This document shows positions 26,522-40,376 of a stretch of DNA of 64,000 nucleotides, one piece after another. Where the stretch lies: the NCBI GenBank assembly GCA_036172665.1, contig JAYKNF010000017.1, forward strand, positions 744,001-808,000, in the 5' to 3' direction. The notes under the pieces are model-generated. The model worked only from the letters and a program-made list of their open reading frames with translations. It did not search any database and was not told the DNA's origin. Each line of letters starts with the position of its first letter. The first letter of the stretch is position 1. The position numbers were made by a program, and so were the translations under genes. The DNA comes from Prosopocoilus inquinatus (Eukaryota; Arthropoda; Insecta; Coleoptera; Lucanidae).

Positions 26522-29500
26522 AAAACTTCGTATCTCACTTCAGAGATTCTGGAGCCCATCCAAACGTCAAATAACATGATAGATAAGTAAGGATCGATTA
26601 GATACATCACAGGAACAACGCTAATGCGTGCTGTTTCGTTTAAAACTATTTCCAGCTTCTGCTGCGTCCGAGAACTTCGTATCTCACATCAGAGTTACTA
26701 GAGTCCATCGAAACGTCAAATAACATGATAGATGAGTAAGGATCGATTAGATACATCACAGGAAAAACGCTAATGCGTATTGTTTCGTTTAAAACTATTT
26801 CCAGCTCCTCCTGTGTCCGAAAACTTCTTATCTCACATTAGAGTTACTGGAGTCCATCCAAACGTCAAATAACATGATAGATAAGTAAGGATCGATTAGA
26901 TACAGCACAGGAACAACGCTAATGCGTGTTGTTTCGTTTAAAACTATTTCCAGCTTCAGTTGCGTCCGAAAACTTCGTATCTCACTTCAGAGTTACTGGA
27001 GCCCATCCAAACGTCAAATAACATGATAGATGAGTAAGGATCGATTAGATACATCACAGGAACAACGCTAATGCGTGTTGTTTCGTTTAAAACTATTTCC
27101 AGCTTCTGCTGCGTCCGAGAACTTCGTATCTCACATCAGAGTTACTAGAGTCCATCGAAACGTCAAATAACATGACAGATGAGTAAGGATCGATTAGATA
27201 CATCACAGGAAAAACGCTAATGCGTATTGTTTCGTTTAAAACTATTTCCAGCTCCTCCTGTGTCCGAAAACTTCGTATCTCACATTAGAGTTACTGGAGT
27301 CCATCCAAACGTCAAATAACATGATAGATAAGTAAGGATCGATTAGATACAGCACAGGAACAACGCTAATGCGTGTTGTTTCGTTTAAAACTATTTCCAG
27401 CTTCTGCTGCGTCCGAAAACTTCGTATCTCACTTCAGAGTTACTTGAGCCCATCCAAACGTCAAATAACATGATAGATGAGTAAGGCTCGATTAGATACA
27501 TCACAGGAACAACTCTAATATGTGTTGTTTCGTTTAAAACTATTTCCAGCTTATCCTGTATCCGAAAACTTCGTATCTCACATCAGGGATGCTGGAGTCC
27601 ATCCAAACGTCAAATAACATGATAGATAAGTAAGGATCGATTAGATACAGCACAGGAACAACGCTAATGCGTGTTGTTTCGTTCAAAACTATTTCCAGCT
27701 TCTGCTGCGTCCGAAAATTTCGTGTCTCACATTAGAGTTACTGGAGTCCATCGAAACGTCAAATAACATAGTAGCTAAGTAAGGATCGATTAGATACATC
27801 ACAGGAGCAACGCGAATACGTGTTGTTTCGTTCAAAACTATTTCCAGCTTCTGCTGCGTCCGAGAACTTCGTATCTCACATCAAAGTTATTGGAGTAAAT
27901 CGAAACGCCAAATAACATGATGGATGAGTAAGGATCGATTAGATACATCACAGGAACAACGCTAATGCGTGTTGTTTCGTTTAAAACTATTTCCAGCTTC
28001 TGCTGCGTCCGAGAACTTCGTATCTCACAACAGAGTTACTGGAGTCCATCCAAACTTCAAATAACATGATAGATGAGTAAGGATCGATTAGATACATCAC
28101 AGGAACAACACTAACACGAGTTGTTTCGTTTAAAACTTTTTCCAGCTCCTGCTGCGTCCGAGAACATCGTATCTCACTTCAGAGTTTCTGGAGCCCATCC
28201 AAACGTCAAATAACATGATAGACGAGTAAGGATCGATTAGATACAGCACAGGAACAACGATAATGCGTGTTGTTTCGTTCAAAACTATTTCCAGCTTCTG
28301 CTGCGTCCGAGAACTTCGTATCTCACATCAAAGTTATTGGAGTAAATCGAAACGCCAAATAACATGATGGATGAGTAAGGATCGATTAGATACATCACAG
28401 GAACAACGCTAATGCGTGTTGTTTCATTTAAAACTATTTCCAGCTTCTGCTGCGTCCGAGAACTTCGTATCTCACTTCAGAGTTGCTGGAGCCCATCCAA
28501 ACGTCAAATAACATGATAGAAAAGTAAGGATCGATTAGATACATCACAGGAACAACGCTAATGCGTGTTGTTTCATTTAAAACTATTTCCAGCTTCTACT
28601 GCGTCCGAGAACTTCGTATCTCACATCAGAGTTACTAGAGTCCATAGAAACGTCAAATAACATGATAGATAAGTAAGGATCGATTAGATACAGCACAGGA
28701 ACAACGCTAATACGTGTTGTTTCGTTTAAAACTATTTCCAGCTCCTGCTGCGTCCGAAAACTTCGTATCTCACTTCAGAGTTACTGGAGCCCATCCAAAC
28801 GTCAAATAACATGATAGATGAGTAAGGATCGATTAGGTACATCACAGGAACAACGCTAATGGGTGTTGTTTCGTTCAAAACTATTTCCAGCTTCTGCTGC
28901 GTCCGAAAATTTCGTGTCTCACATTAGAGTTACTGGAGTCCATCGAAACGTCAAATAACATAGTAGCTAAGTAAGGATCGATTAGATACATCACAGGAAC
29001 AACGCTAATACGTGTTGTTTCATTTAAAACTATTTCCAGCTTCTGCTGCGTCCGAAAACTTCGTATCTCACTTCAGAGTTGCTGGAGCCCATCCAAACGT
29101 CAAATAACATGATAGAAAAGTAAGGATCGAATAGATACATCACAGGAACAACGCTAATGCGTGTTGTTTCATTTAAAACTATTTCCAGCTTCTACTGCGT
29201 CCGAGAACTTCGTATCTCACATCAGAGTTACTAGAGTCCATAGAAACGTCAAATAACATGATAGATAAGTAAGGATCGATTAGATACATCACAGGAACAA
29301 CGCTAGTACGTGTTGTTTCGTTTAAAACTATTTCCAGCTTCTGCTGCGTCCGAAAACTTCGTATCTCACTTCAGAGTTACTTGAGCCCATCCAAACCTCA
29401 AATAACATGATAGATGAGTAAGGCTCGATTAGATACATCACAGGAACAACGCTAATATGTGTTGTTTCGTTTCAAACTATTTCCAGCTCCTCCTGTGTCC

Positions 29501-31242
29501 GAAAACTTCGTATCTCACATCAGGGATGCTGGAGTCCATCCAAACGTCAAATAACATGATAGATAAGTAAGGATCGATTAGATACAGCACAGGAACAACG
29601 CTAATGCGTGTTGTTTCGTTCAAAACTATTTCCAGCTTCTGCTGCGTCCGAAAATTTCGTGTCTCACATTAGAGTTACTGGAGTCCATCGAAACGTCAAA
29701 TAACATAGTAGCTAAGTAAGGATCGATTAGATACATCACAGGAGCAACGCTAATACGTGTTGTTTCGTTCAAAACTATTTCCAGCTTCTGCTGCGTCCGA
29801 AAACTTTGTATCTCACATCAGAGTTACTGGAGTCCATCCAAACTTCAAATAACATGATAGATGAGTAAGGATCGATTAGATACATCACAGGAACAACACT
29901 AACACGAGTTGTTTCGTTTAAAACTGTTTCCAGCTCCTGCTGCGTCCGAGAACTTCGTATCTCACTTCAGAGTTTCTGGAGCCCATCCAAACGTCAAATA
30001 ACATGATAGACGAGTAAGGATCGATTAGATACAGCACAGGAACAACGATAATGCGTGTTGTTTCGTTCAAAACTATTTCCAGCTTCTGCTGCGTCCGAGA
30101 ACTTCGTATCTCACATCAAAGTTATTGGAGTAAATCGAAACGCCAAATAACATGATGGATGAGTAAGGATCGATTAGATACATCACAGGAACAACGCTAA
30201 TGCGTGTTGTTTCGTTTAAAACTGTTTCCAGCTTCTGCTGCGTCCGAGAACTTCGTATCTCACATCAGGGATACTGGAGTCCATCCAAACGTCAAATAAC
30301 ATGATAGATAAGTAAGGATCGATTAGATACAGCACAGGAACAACGCTAATACGTGTTGTTTCGTTTAAAACTATTTCCAGCTCCTGCTGCGTCCGAAAAC
30401 TTCGTATCTCACTTCAGAGTTACTGGAGACCATCCAAACGTCAAATAACATGATAGATGAGTAAGGATCGATTAGGTACATCACAGGAACAACGCTAATG
30501 CGTGTTGTTTCGTTCAAAACTATTTCCAGCTTCTGCTGCGTCCGAAAATTTCGTGTCTCACATTAGAGTTACTGGAGTCCATCGAAACGTCAAATAACAT
30601 AGTAGCTAAGTAAGGATCGATTAGATACATCACAGGAACAACGCTAATACGTGTTGTTTCATTTAAAACTATTTCCAGCTTCTGCTGCGTCCGAAAACTT
30701 CGTATCTCACTTCAGAGTTACTAGAGTCCATCGAAACGTCAAATAACATGATAGATAACTAAGGATCGATTAGATACATCACAGGAACAACGCTAGTACG
30801 TGTTGTTTCGTTTAAAACTATTTCCAGCTTCTGCTGCGTCCGAAAACTTCGTATCTCACTTCAGAGTTACTTGAGCCCATCCAAACGTCAAATAACATGA
30901 TAGATGAGTAAGGCTCGATTAGATACATCACAGGAACAACGCTAATATGTGTTGTTTCGTTTAAAACTATTTCCAGCTCCTCCTGTGTCCGAAAACTTCG
31001 TATCTCACATCAGGGATGCTGGAGTCCATCCAAACGTCAAATAACATGATAGATAAGTAAGGATCGATTAGATACAGCACAGGAACAACGCTAATGCGTG
31101 TTGTTTCGTTCAAAACTATTTCCAGCTTCTGCTGCGTCCGAAAATTTCGTGTCTCACATTAGAGTTACTGGAGTCCATCGAAACGTCAAATAACATAGTA
31201 GCTAAGTAAGGATCGATTAGATACATCACAGGAGCAACGCTA
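26522..31242. repeat. Family B region, heterogeneous monomers, no fixed HOR
   Basis: New monomer types appear: ggaaaaacgctaatgcg with gcgtattg (26671, 27118), cagggatgctgg (27565, 29502, 30992), tttgtatctc (29800), aacactaacacgag (28012, 29800), gatagaaaag (28459, 29055), ccatagaaac (28608, 29204) and ggagcaacgc. A short series recurs loosely: ttacttgag with ccaaacgtc or ccaaacctc, cagggatgctgg, cattagag with ggagcaacgc, then varied monomers. It starts at 27416, 29353 and 30843, spaced 13 and 10 monomers apart. Nearby copies differ more than in family A, suggesting weaker or older homogenisation. Most of this stretch has a relative at 56-60.5 kb. Confidence 0.85.
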
Positions 31243-33324
31243 ATACGTGTTGTTTCGTTCAAAACTATTTCCAGCTTCTGCTGCGTCCGAAAACTTTGTA
31301 TCTCACATCAGAGTTACTGGAGTCCATCCAAACTTCAAATAACATGATAGATGAGTAAGGATCGATTAGATACATCACAGGAACAACACTAACACGAGTT
31401 GTTTCGTTTAAAACTATTTCCAGCTCCTGCTGCGTCCGAGAACTTCGTATCTCACTTCAGAGTTTCTGGAGCCCATCCAAACGTCAAATAACATGATAGA
31501 TGAGTAAGGATCGATTAGATACATCACAGGAACAACGCTAATACGTGTTGTTTCGTTTAAAACTATTTCCAGCTTCTGCTGCGTCCAAAAACTTCGTATC
31601 TCACATCAGAGTTACTGGAGTCCACCGAAACGTCAAATAACATGATAGATAAGTAAGGATCGATTAGATACATCACAGGAACAACGCTAATGCGTATTGT
31701 TTCGTCTAAAACCATTTCCAGTTCCTGCTGCGGCCGAAATCTTCGTATCTCACTTCAGAGTTTCTGGAGCCCATCCAAACGTCAAATAACATGATAGACG
31801 AGTAAGGATCGATTAGAGACAGCACAGGAACAACGCTAATGCGTGTTGTTTCGTTCAAAACTATTTCCAGCTTCTGCTGCGTCCGAAAACTTTGTATCTC
31901 ACATCAGAGTTACTGGAATCCATCCAAACTTCAAATAACATGATAGATGAGTATGGATCGATTAGATACATCACAGGAACAACGTTAATACGTGTTGTTT
32001 CGTTTAAAACTATTTCCAGCTCCTGCTGCGTCCGAAAACTTCGTATCTCACTTCAGAGTTACTGGAGTACATCGAAACGTCAAATGACATAGTAGCTAAG
32101 TAAGGATCGATTAGATACATCACAGGAACAACGCTAATGCGTGTTGTTTCATTTAAAACTATTTCCAGCTCCTGCTGCGTCCAAAAACATCGTATCTCAC
32201 ATCAGAGTTACTAGAGTCCATCGAAACGTCAATTATCATGATAGATAAGTAAGGATCGATTAGATACATCACAGGAACAACGCATACGTGTTGTTTCGTT
32301 CAAAACTATTTCCAGCTTCTGCTGCGTCCGAAAACTTTGTATCTCACATCAGAGTTACTGGAGTCCATCCAAACTTCAAATAACATGATAGATGAGTAAG
32401 GATCGATTAGATACATCACAGGAACAACACTAACACGAGTTGTTTCGTTTAAAACTATTTCCAGCTCCTGCTGCGTCCGAGAACTTCGTATCTCACTTCA
32501 GAGTTTCTGGAGCCCATCCAAACGTCAAATAACATGATAGATGAGTAAGGATCGATTAGATACATCACAGGAACAACGCTAATACGTGTTGTTTCGTTTA
32601 AAACTATTTCCAGCTTCTGCTGCGTCCAAAAACTTCGTATCTCACATCAGAGTTACTGGAGTCCACCGAAACGTCAAATAACATGATAGATAAGTAAGGA
32701 TCGATTAGATACATCACAGGAACAACGCTAATGCGTATTGTTTCGTCTAAAACCATTTCCAGTTCCTGCTGCGGCCGAAATCTTCGTATCTCACTTCAGA
32801 GTTTCTGGAGCCCATCCAAACGTCAAATAACATGATAGACGAGTAAGGATCGATTAGAGACAGCACAGGAACAACGCTAATGCGTGTTGTTTCGTTCAAA
32901 ACTATTTCCAGCTTCTGCTGCGTCCGAAAACTTTGTATCTCACATCAGAGTTACTGGAATCCATCCAAACTTCAAATAACATGATAGATGAGTATGGATC
33001 GATTAGATACATCACAGGAACAACGTTAATACGTGTTGTTTCGTTTAAAACTATTTCCAGCTCCTGCTGCGTCCGAAAACTTCGTATCTCACTTCAGAGT
33101 TACTGGAGTACATCGAAACGTCAAATGACATAGTAGCTAAGTAAGGATCGATTAGATACATCACAGGAACAACGCTAATGCGTGTTGTTTCATTTAAAAC
33201 TATTTCCAGCTCCTGCTGCGTCCAAAAACATCGTATCTCACATCAGAGTTACTAGAGTCCATCGAAACGTCAATTATCATGATAGATAAGTAAGGATCGA
33301 TTAGATACATCACAGGAACAACGC
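31243..33324. repeat. Tandem 7-monomer duplication with a 2-bp loss (2 x 1041 bp)
   Basis: 31243-32283 is repeated at 32284-33324. Both copies share rare markers: gtccaccg, gtctaaaacc with cggccgaaatc, gattagagacagc, gttactggaatcc, gagtatgg, aaatgacatag, ccaaaaacatcg and caattatcat. I found no base difference between them. The offset is 1041 bp, not 1043. The join reads aacgcatacgtg where the upstream copy reads aacgctaatacgtg, so two bases are missing at the junction. The block includes two of the spurious 66-codon frames. Confidence 0.93.
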
Positions 33325-34565
33325 TAATGCGTGTTGTATCATTTAAAACTATTTCCAGCTTCTGCTGCGTCCGAGAACTTCGTATCTCACATCAGGGATA
33401 CTGGAGTCCATCCAAACGTCAAATAACATGATAGATAAGTAAGGATCGATTAGATACAGCACAGGAACAAAGCTAATACGTGTTGTTTCGTTCAAAACTA
33501 TTTCCAGCTTCTGCTGCGTCCGAAAACTTTGTATCTCACATCAGAGTTACTGGAGTCCATCCAAACTTCAAATAACATGATAGATGAGTAAGGATCGATT
33601 AGATACATCACAGGAACAACGTTAATACGTGTTGTTTCGTTTAAAAGTATTTCTAGCTTCAGCTGCGTCCGAGAACTTCGTATCTCACATCAAAGTTATT
33701 GGAGTCCATTGAAACGCCAAATAACCTGATGGATGAGTAAGGATCGATTAGATACATCACAGGAACAACGTTAATGCGTGTTGTTTCGTTTAAAACTATT
33801 TCCAGCTTCTGCTGCGTCCGAAAATTTCGTGTCTCACATTAGAGTTACTGGAGTCCATCGAAACGTCAAATAACATAGTAGCTAAGTAAGGATCGATTAG
33901 ATACATCACAGGAACAACGCTAATGCGTGTTGTTTCGTTTAAAACTATTTCCAGCTCCTGCTGCGTCCGAAAACTTCGTATCTCACTTCAGAGATTCTGG
34001 AGCCCATCCAAACGTCAAATAACATGATAGATAAGTAAGGATCGATTAGATACATCACAGGAACAACGCTAATGCGTGTTGTTTCGTTTAAAACTATTTC
34101 CAGCTTCTGCTGCGTCCGAGAACTTCGTATCTCACATCAGAGTTACTAGAGTCCATCGAAACGTCAAATAATATGATAGATGAGTAAGGATCGATTAGAT
34201 ACATCACAGGAAAAACGCTAATGCGTGTTGTTTCGTTTAAAACTATTTCCAGCTTCAGTTGCGTCCGAAAACTTCGTATCTCACTTCAGAGTTACTGGAG
34301 CCCATCGAAACGTCAAATAACATGATAGATGAGTAAGGATCGATTAGATACATCACAGGAAAAACGCTAATGCGTATTGTTTCGTTTAAAACTATTTCCA
34401 GCTCCTCCTGTGTCCGAAAACTTCGTATCTCACATTAGAGTTACTGGAGTCCATCCAAACGTCAAATAACATGACAGATAAGTAAGGATCGACTAGATAC
34501 AGCACAGGAACAACGCTAATGCGTGTTGTTTCGTTCAAAACTATTTCCAGCTTCTGCTGCGTCCG
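33325..34565. repeat. B-type block ending in a shortened 8-monomer core
   Basis: After gtgttgtatc and a cagggatactgg monomer with caaagctaatacg, the B core begins at 33523 (tttgtatctc, aaaagtatttctagc), followed by attggagtccattg, cattagag, agattctgg and ttactagag with aataatatg. One monomer near 34290 is chimaeric: it starts cttcagagttactggagccc but continues as tcgaaacg and ends in ggaaaaacg with gcgtattg. Compared with 40973-42164 one monomer is missing here. Confidence 0.85.
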
Positions 34566-37545
34566 AAAATTTCGTGTCTCACATTAGAGTTACTGGAGTC
34601 CATCGAAACGTCATATAACATAGTAGCTAAGTAAAGATCGATTAGATACATCACAGGAGCAACGCTAATACGTGTTGTTTCGTTCAAAACTATTTCCAGC
34701 TTCTGCTGCGTCCGAAAACTTTGTATCTCACATCAGAGTTACTGGAGTCCATCCAAACTTCAAATAACATGATAGATGAGTAAGGATCGATTAGATACAT
34801 CACAGGAACAACGCTAATACGTGTTGTTTCGTTTAAATCTATTTCTAGCTTCAGCTGCGTCCGAGAACTTCGTATCTCACATCAAAGTTATTGGAGTCCA
34901 TTGAAACGCCAAATAACCTGATGGATGAGTAAGGATCGATTAGATACATCACAGGAACAACGTTAATGCGTGTTGTTTCGTTTAAAACTATTTCCAGCTT
35001 CTGCTGCGTCCGAAAATTTCGTGTCTCACATTAGAGTTACTGGAGTCCATCGAAACGTCAAATAACATAGTAGCTAAGTAAGGATCGATTAGATACATCA
35101 CAGGAACAACGCTAATGCGTGTTGTTTCGTTTAAAACTATTTCCAGCTCCTGCTGCGTCCGAAAACTTCGTATCTCACTTCAGAGATTCTTTAGCCCATC
35201 CAAACGTCAAATAACATGATAGATAAGTAAGGATCGATTAGATACATCACAGGAACAACGCTAATGCGTGTTGTTTCGTTTAAAACTATTTCCAGCTTCT
35301 GCTGCGTCCGAGAACTTCGTATCTCACATCAGAGTTACTAGAGTCCATCGAAACGTCAAATAACATGATAGATGAGTAAGGATCGATTAGATACATCACA
35401 GGAAAAACGCTAATGCGTGTTGTTTCGTTTAAAACTATTTCCAGCTTCAGTTGCGTCCGAAAACTTCGTATCTCACTTCAGAGTTGCTGGAGCCCATCCA
35501 AACGTCAAATAACATGATAGATGAGTAAGGATCGATTAGATACATCACAGGAACAACGCTAATGCGTGTTGTTTCGTTTAAAACTATTTCCAGCTTCTGC
35601 TGCGTCCGAGAACTTCGTATCTCACATCAGAGTTACTAGAGTCCATCGAAACGTCAAATAACATGATAGATGAGTAAGGATCGATTAGATACATCACAGG
35701 AAAAACGCTAATGCGTATTGTTTCGTTTAAAACTATTTCCAGCTCCTCCTGTGTCCGAAAACTTCGTATCTCATATTAGAGTTACTGGAGTCCATCCAAA
35801 CGTCAAATAACATGACAGATAAGTAAGGATCGATTAGATACAGCACAGGAACAACGCTAATGCGTGTTGTTTCGTTTAAAACTATTTCCAGCTTCAGTTG
35901 CGTCCGAAAACTTCGTATCGTACTTCAGAGTTACTGGAGCCCATCGAAACGCCAAATAACCTGATGGATGAGTAAGGATCGATTAGATACTTCACAGGAA
36001 CAACGCTAATGCGTCTTGTTTCGTTTAAAACTATTTCCAGCTCCTGCTGCGTCCGAAAACTTCGTATCTAACTTCAGAGTTTCTGGAGCCCATCCAAACG
36101 TCAAATAACATGATAGACGAGTAAGGATCGATTAGATACAGCACAGGAACAACGATAATGCGTGTTGTTTCGTTCAAAACTATTTCCAGCTTCTGCTGCG
36201 TCCGAGAACTTCGTATCTCACATCAAAGTTATTGGAGTAAATCGAAACGCCAAATAACATGATGGATGAGTAAGGATCGATTAGATACATCACAGGAACA
36301 ACGCTAATGCGTGTTGTTTCGTTTAAAACTATTTCCAGCTTCTGCTGCGTCCGAGAACTTCGTATCTCACATCAGGGATACTGGAGTCCATCCAAACGTC
36401 AAATAAAATGATAGATAAGTAAGGATCGATTAGATACAGCACAGGAACAACGCTAATACGTGTTGTTTCGTTTAAAACTATTTCCAGCTCCTGCTGCGTC
36501 CGAAAACTTCGTATCTCACTTCAGAGTTACTGGAGCCCATCCAAACGTCAAATAACATGATAGATGAGTAAGGATCGATTAGGTACATCACAGGAACAAC
36601 GCTAATGCGTGTTGTTTCGTTCAAAACTATTTCCAGCTTCTGCTGCGTCCGAAAATTTCGTGTCTCACATTAGAGTTACTGGAGTCCATCGAAACGTCAA
36701 ATAACATAGTAGCTAAGTAAGGATCGATTAAATACATCACAGGAACAACGCTAATACGTGTTGTTTCGTTCAAAACTATTTCCAGCTTCTGCTGCGTCCG
36801 AAAACTTTGTATCTCATATCAGAGTTACTGGAGTCCATCCAAACTTCAAATAACATGATAGATGAGTAAGGATCGATTAGATACATCACAGGAACAACAC
36901 TAACACGAGTTGTTTCGTTTAAAACTATTTCCAGCTCCTGCTACGTCCGAGAACTTCGTATCTCACTTCAGAGTTTCTGGAGCCCATCCAAACGTCAAAT
37001 AACATGATAGATGAGTAAGGATCGATTAGATACATCACAGGAACAACGCTAATACCTGTTGTTTCGTTTAAAACTATTTCCAGCTTCTGCTGCGTCCAAA
37101 AACTTCGTATCTCACATCAGAGTTACTGGAGACCACCGAAACTTCAAATAACATGATAGATAAGTAAGGATCGATTAGATACATCACAGGAACAACGCTA
37201 ATGCGTATTGTTTCGTCTAAAACCATTTCCAGTTCCTGCTGCGGCCGAAATCTTCGTATCTCACTTCAGAGTTTCTGGAGCCCATCCAAACGTCAAATAA
37301 CATGATAGACGAGTAAGGATCGATTAGATACAGCACAGGAACAACGATAATGCGTGTTGTTTCGTTCAAAACTATTTCCAGCTTCTGCTGCGTCCGAGAA
37401 CTTCGTATCTCACATCAGGGATACTGGAGTCCATCCAAACGTCAAATAACATGATAGATAAGTAAGGATCGATTAGATACAGCACAGGAACAACGCTAAT
37501 GCGTGTTGTTTCGTTCAAAACTATTTCCAGCTTCTGCTGCGTCCG
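34566..37545. repeat. B-type 20-monomer unit (2980 bp)
   Basis: The unit begins with a cattagag monomer carrying gtcatataacatag, a change shared with monomers starting at 37546, 42165, 43953 and 62727. The 8-monomer core follows at 34715-35906, then a monomer with gtacttcag and aacctgatgg, cttcagagtttctgg with gacgag, catcaaag, cagggatactgg with aaataaaatg, and a run that includes ttaaatacatc (36729) and cggccgaaatc. 34566 to about 37340 recurs at 43953 to about 46727, 63 monomers away. A private agattctttagccc occurs near 35185. Confidence 0.85.
34715..35906. repeat. Family B 8-monomer core (example copy)
   Basis: Eight monomers in fixed order: tttgtatctc ending in atttctagcttcagc; attggagtccattg with aacctgatgg; cattagag with tagtagc; agattctgg; ttactagag with ggaaaaacg; a cttcagag monomer following cttcagttgcg or cttcagctgcg; ttactagag with ggaaaaacg and gcgtattg; cattagag or tattagag with gacagataag. 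Full copies start at 34715, 37695, 40973, 42314, 44102 and 61535. Shortened copies start at 33523 (seven monomers) and 62876 (four monomers before a chimaera). Spacing varies (8 to 22 monomers, then a 117-monomer gap), so the core is shared but the flanking monomers are not. Confidence 0.84.
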
Positions 37546-40376
37546 AAAATTTCGTGTCTCACATTAGAGTTACTGGAGTCCATCGAAACGTCATATAACA
37601 TAGTAGCTAAGTAAGGATCGATTAGATACATCACAGGAGCAACGCTAATACGTGTTGTTTCGTTCAAAACTATTTCCAGCTTCTGCTGCGTCCGAAAACT
37701 TTGTATCTCACATCAGAGTTACTGGAGTCCATCCAAACTTCAAATAACATGATAGATGAGTAAGGATCGATTAGATACATCACAGGAACAACGCTAATAC
37801 GTGTTGTTTCGTTTAAAACTATTTCTAGCTTCAGCTGCGTCCGAGAACTTCGTATCTCACATCAAAGTTATTGGAGTCCATTGAAACGCCAAATAACCTG
37901 ATGGATGAGTAAGGATCGATTAGATACATCACAGGAACAACGTTAATGCGTGTTGTTTCGTTTAAAACTATTTCCAGCTTCTGCTGCGTCCGAAAATTTC
38001 GTGTCTCACATTAGAGTTACTGGAGTCCATCGAAACGTCAAATAACATAGTAGCTAAGTAAGGATCGATTAGATACATCACAGGAACAACGCTAATGCGT
38101 GTTGTTTCGTTTAAAACTATTTCCAGCTCCTGCTGCGTCCGAAAACTTCGTATCTCACTTCAGAGATTCTGGAGCCCATCCAAACGTCAAATAACATGAT
38201 AGATAAGTAAGGATCGATTAGATACATCACAGGAACAACGCTAATGCGTGTTGTTTCGTTTAAAACTATTTCCAGCTTCTGCTGCGTCCGAGAACTTCGT
38301 ATCTCACATCAGAGTTACTAGAGTCCATCGAAACGTCAAATAACATGATAGATGAGTAAGGATCGATTAGATACATCACAGGAAAAACGCTAATGCGTGT
38401 TGTTTCGTTTAAAACTATTTCCAGCTTCAGCTGCGTCCGAAAACTTCGTATCTCACTTCAGAGTTACTGGAGCCCATCCAAACGTCAAATAACATGATAG
38501 ATGAGTAAGGATCGATTAGATACATCACAGGAACAACGCTAATGCGTGTTGTTTCGTTTAAAACTATTTCCAGCTTCTGCTGCGTCCGAGAACTTCGTAT
38601 CTCACATCAGAGTTACTAGAGTCCATCGAAACGTCAAATAACATGATAGATGAGTAAGGATCGATTAGATACATCACAGGAAAAACGCTAATGCGTATTG
38701 TTTCCTTTAAAACTATTACCAGCTCCTCCTGTGTCCGAAAACTTCGTATCTCACATTAGAGTTACTGGAGTCCATCCAAACGTCAAATAACATGACAGAT
38801 AAGTAAGGATCGATTAGATACAGCACAGGAACAACGCTAATGCGTGTTGTTTCGTTTAAAACTATTTCCAGCTTCAGTTGCGTCCGAAAACTTAGTATCG
38901 TACTTCAGAGTTACTGGAGCCCATCGAAACGCCAAATAACCTGATGGATGAGTAAGGATCGATTAGATACTTCACAGGAACAACGCTAATGCGTGTTGTT
39001 TCGTTTAAAACTATTTCCAGCTCCTGCTGCGTCCGAAAACTTCGTATCTAACTTCAGAGTTTCTGGAGCCCATCCAAACGTCAAATAACATGATAGACGA
39101 GTAAGGATCGATTAGATACAGCACAGGAACAACGATAATGCGTGTTGTTTCGTTCAAAACTATTTCCAGCTTCTGCTGCGTCCGAGAACTTCGTATCTCA
39201 CATCAAAGTTATTGGAGTAAATCGAAACGCCAAATAACATGATGGATGAGTAAGGATCGATTAAATACATCACAGGAACAACGCTAATACGTGTTGTTTC
39301 GTTCAAAACTATTTCCAGCTTCTGCTGCGTCCGAAAACTTTGTATCTCACATCAGAGTTACTGGAGTCCATCCAAACTTCAAATAACATGATAGATGAGT
39401 AAGGATCGATTAGATACATCACAGGAACAACACTAACACGAGTTGTTTCGTTTAAAACTATTTCCAGCTCCTGCTACGTCCGAGAACTTCGTATCTCACT
39501 TCAGAGTTTCTGGAGCCCATCCAAACGTCAAATAACATGATAGATGAGTAAGGATCGATTAGATACATCACAGGAACAACGCTAATACGTGTTGTTTCGT
39601 TTAAAACTATTTCCAGCTTCTGCTGCGTCCGAAAACTTCGTATCTCACTTCAGAGTTACTTGAGCCCATCCAAACGTCAAATAACATGATAGATGAGTAA
39701 GGCTCGATTAGATACATCACAGGAACAACGCTAATATGTGTTGTTTCGTTTAAAACTATTTCCAGCTCCTCCTGTGTCCGAAAACTTCGTATCTCACATC
39801 AGGGATGCTGGAGTCCATCCAAACGTCAAATAACATGATAGATAAGTAAGGATCGATTAGATACAGCACAGGAACAACGCTAATGCGTGTTGTTTCGTTC
39901 AAAACTATTTCCAGCTTCTGCTGCGTCCGAAAATTTCGTGTCTCACATTAGAGTTACTGGAGTCCATCGAAACGTCAAATAACATAGTAGCTAAGTAAGG
40001 ATCGATTAGATACATCACAGGAGCAACGCTAATACGTGTTGTTTCGTTCAAAACTATTTCCAGCTTCTGCTGCGTCCGAAAACTTTGTATCTCACATCAG
40101 AGTTACTGGAGTCCATCCAAACTTCAAATAACATGATAGATGAGTAAGGATCGATTAGATACATCACAGGAACAACACTAACACGAGTTGTTTCGTTTAA
40201 AACTATTTCCAGCTCCTGCTGCGTCCGAGAACTTCGTATCTCACTTCAGAGTTTCTGGAGCCCATCCAAACGTCAAATAACATGATAGATGAGTAAGGAT
40301 CGATTAGATACATCACAGGAACAACGCTAATGCGTGTTGTTTCGTTCAAAACTATTTCCAGCTTCTGCTGCGTCCG
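37546..40376. repeat. B-type 19-monomer unit (2831 bp)
   Basis: It starts with the gtcatataac monomer and core (37695-38886) exactly as at 34566. The monomer at 39185 joins a catcaaag start to a ttaaatacatc end and so skips several monomers. The series ttacttgag, cagggatgctgg, cattagag with ggagcaacgc and tttgtatctc with aacacgag at 39632-40227 matches 30843-31438 (59 monomers away, allowing for the 2-bp loss). Private changes include cctttaaaactattacc near 38704. Confidence 0.82.

Noticed and set aside
31892..32092. 66-codon open reading frame, with near-identical frames at 32933, 40383, 46790, 60945 and 63776
   Set aside because: It uses a TTG start and exists only because gagtaagg became gagtatgg (or gagtacgg), removing one stop codon, inside ordinary satellite. 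The frame crosses a monomer boundary, has no ribosome-binding or promoter context and no recognisable domain, and its copies spread by repeat duplication. It is not a gene.
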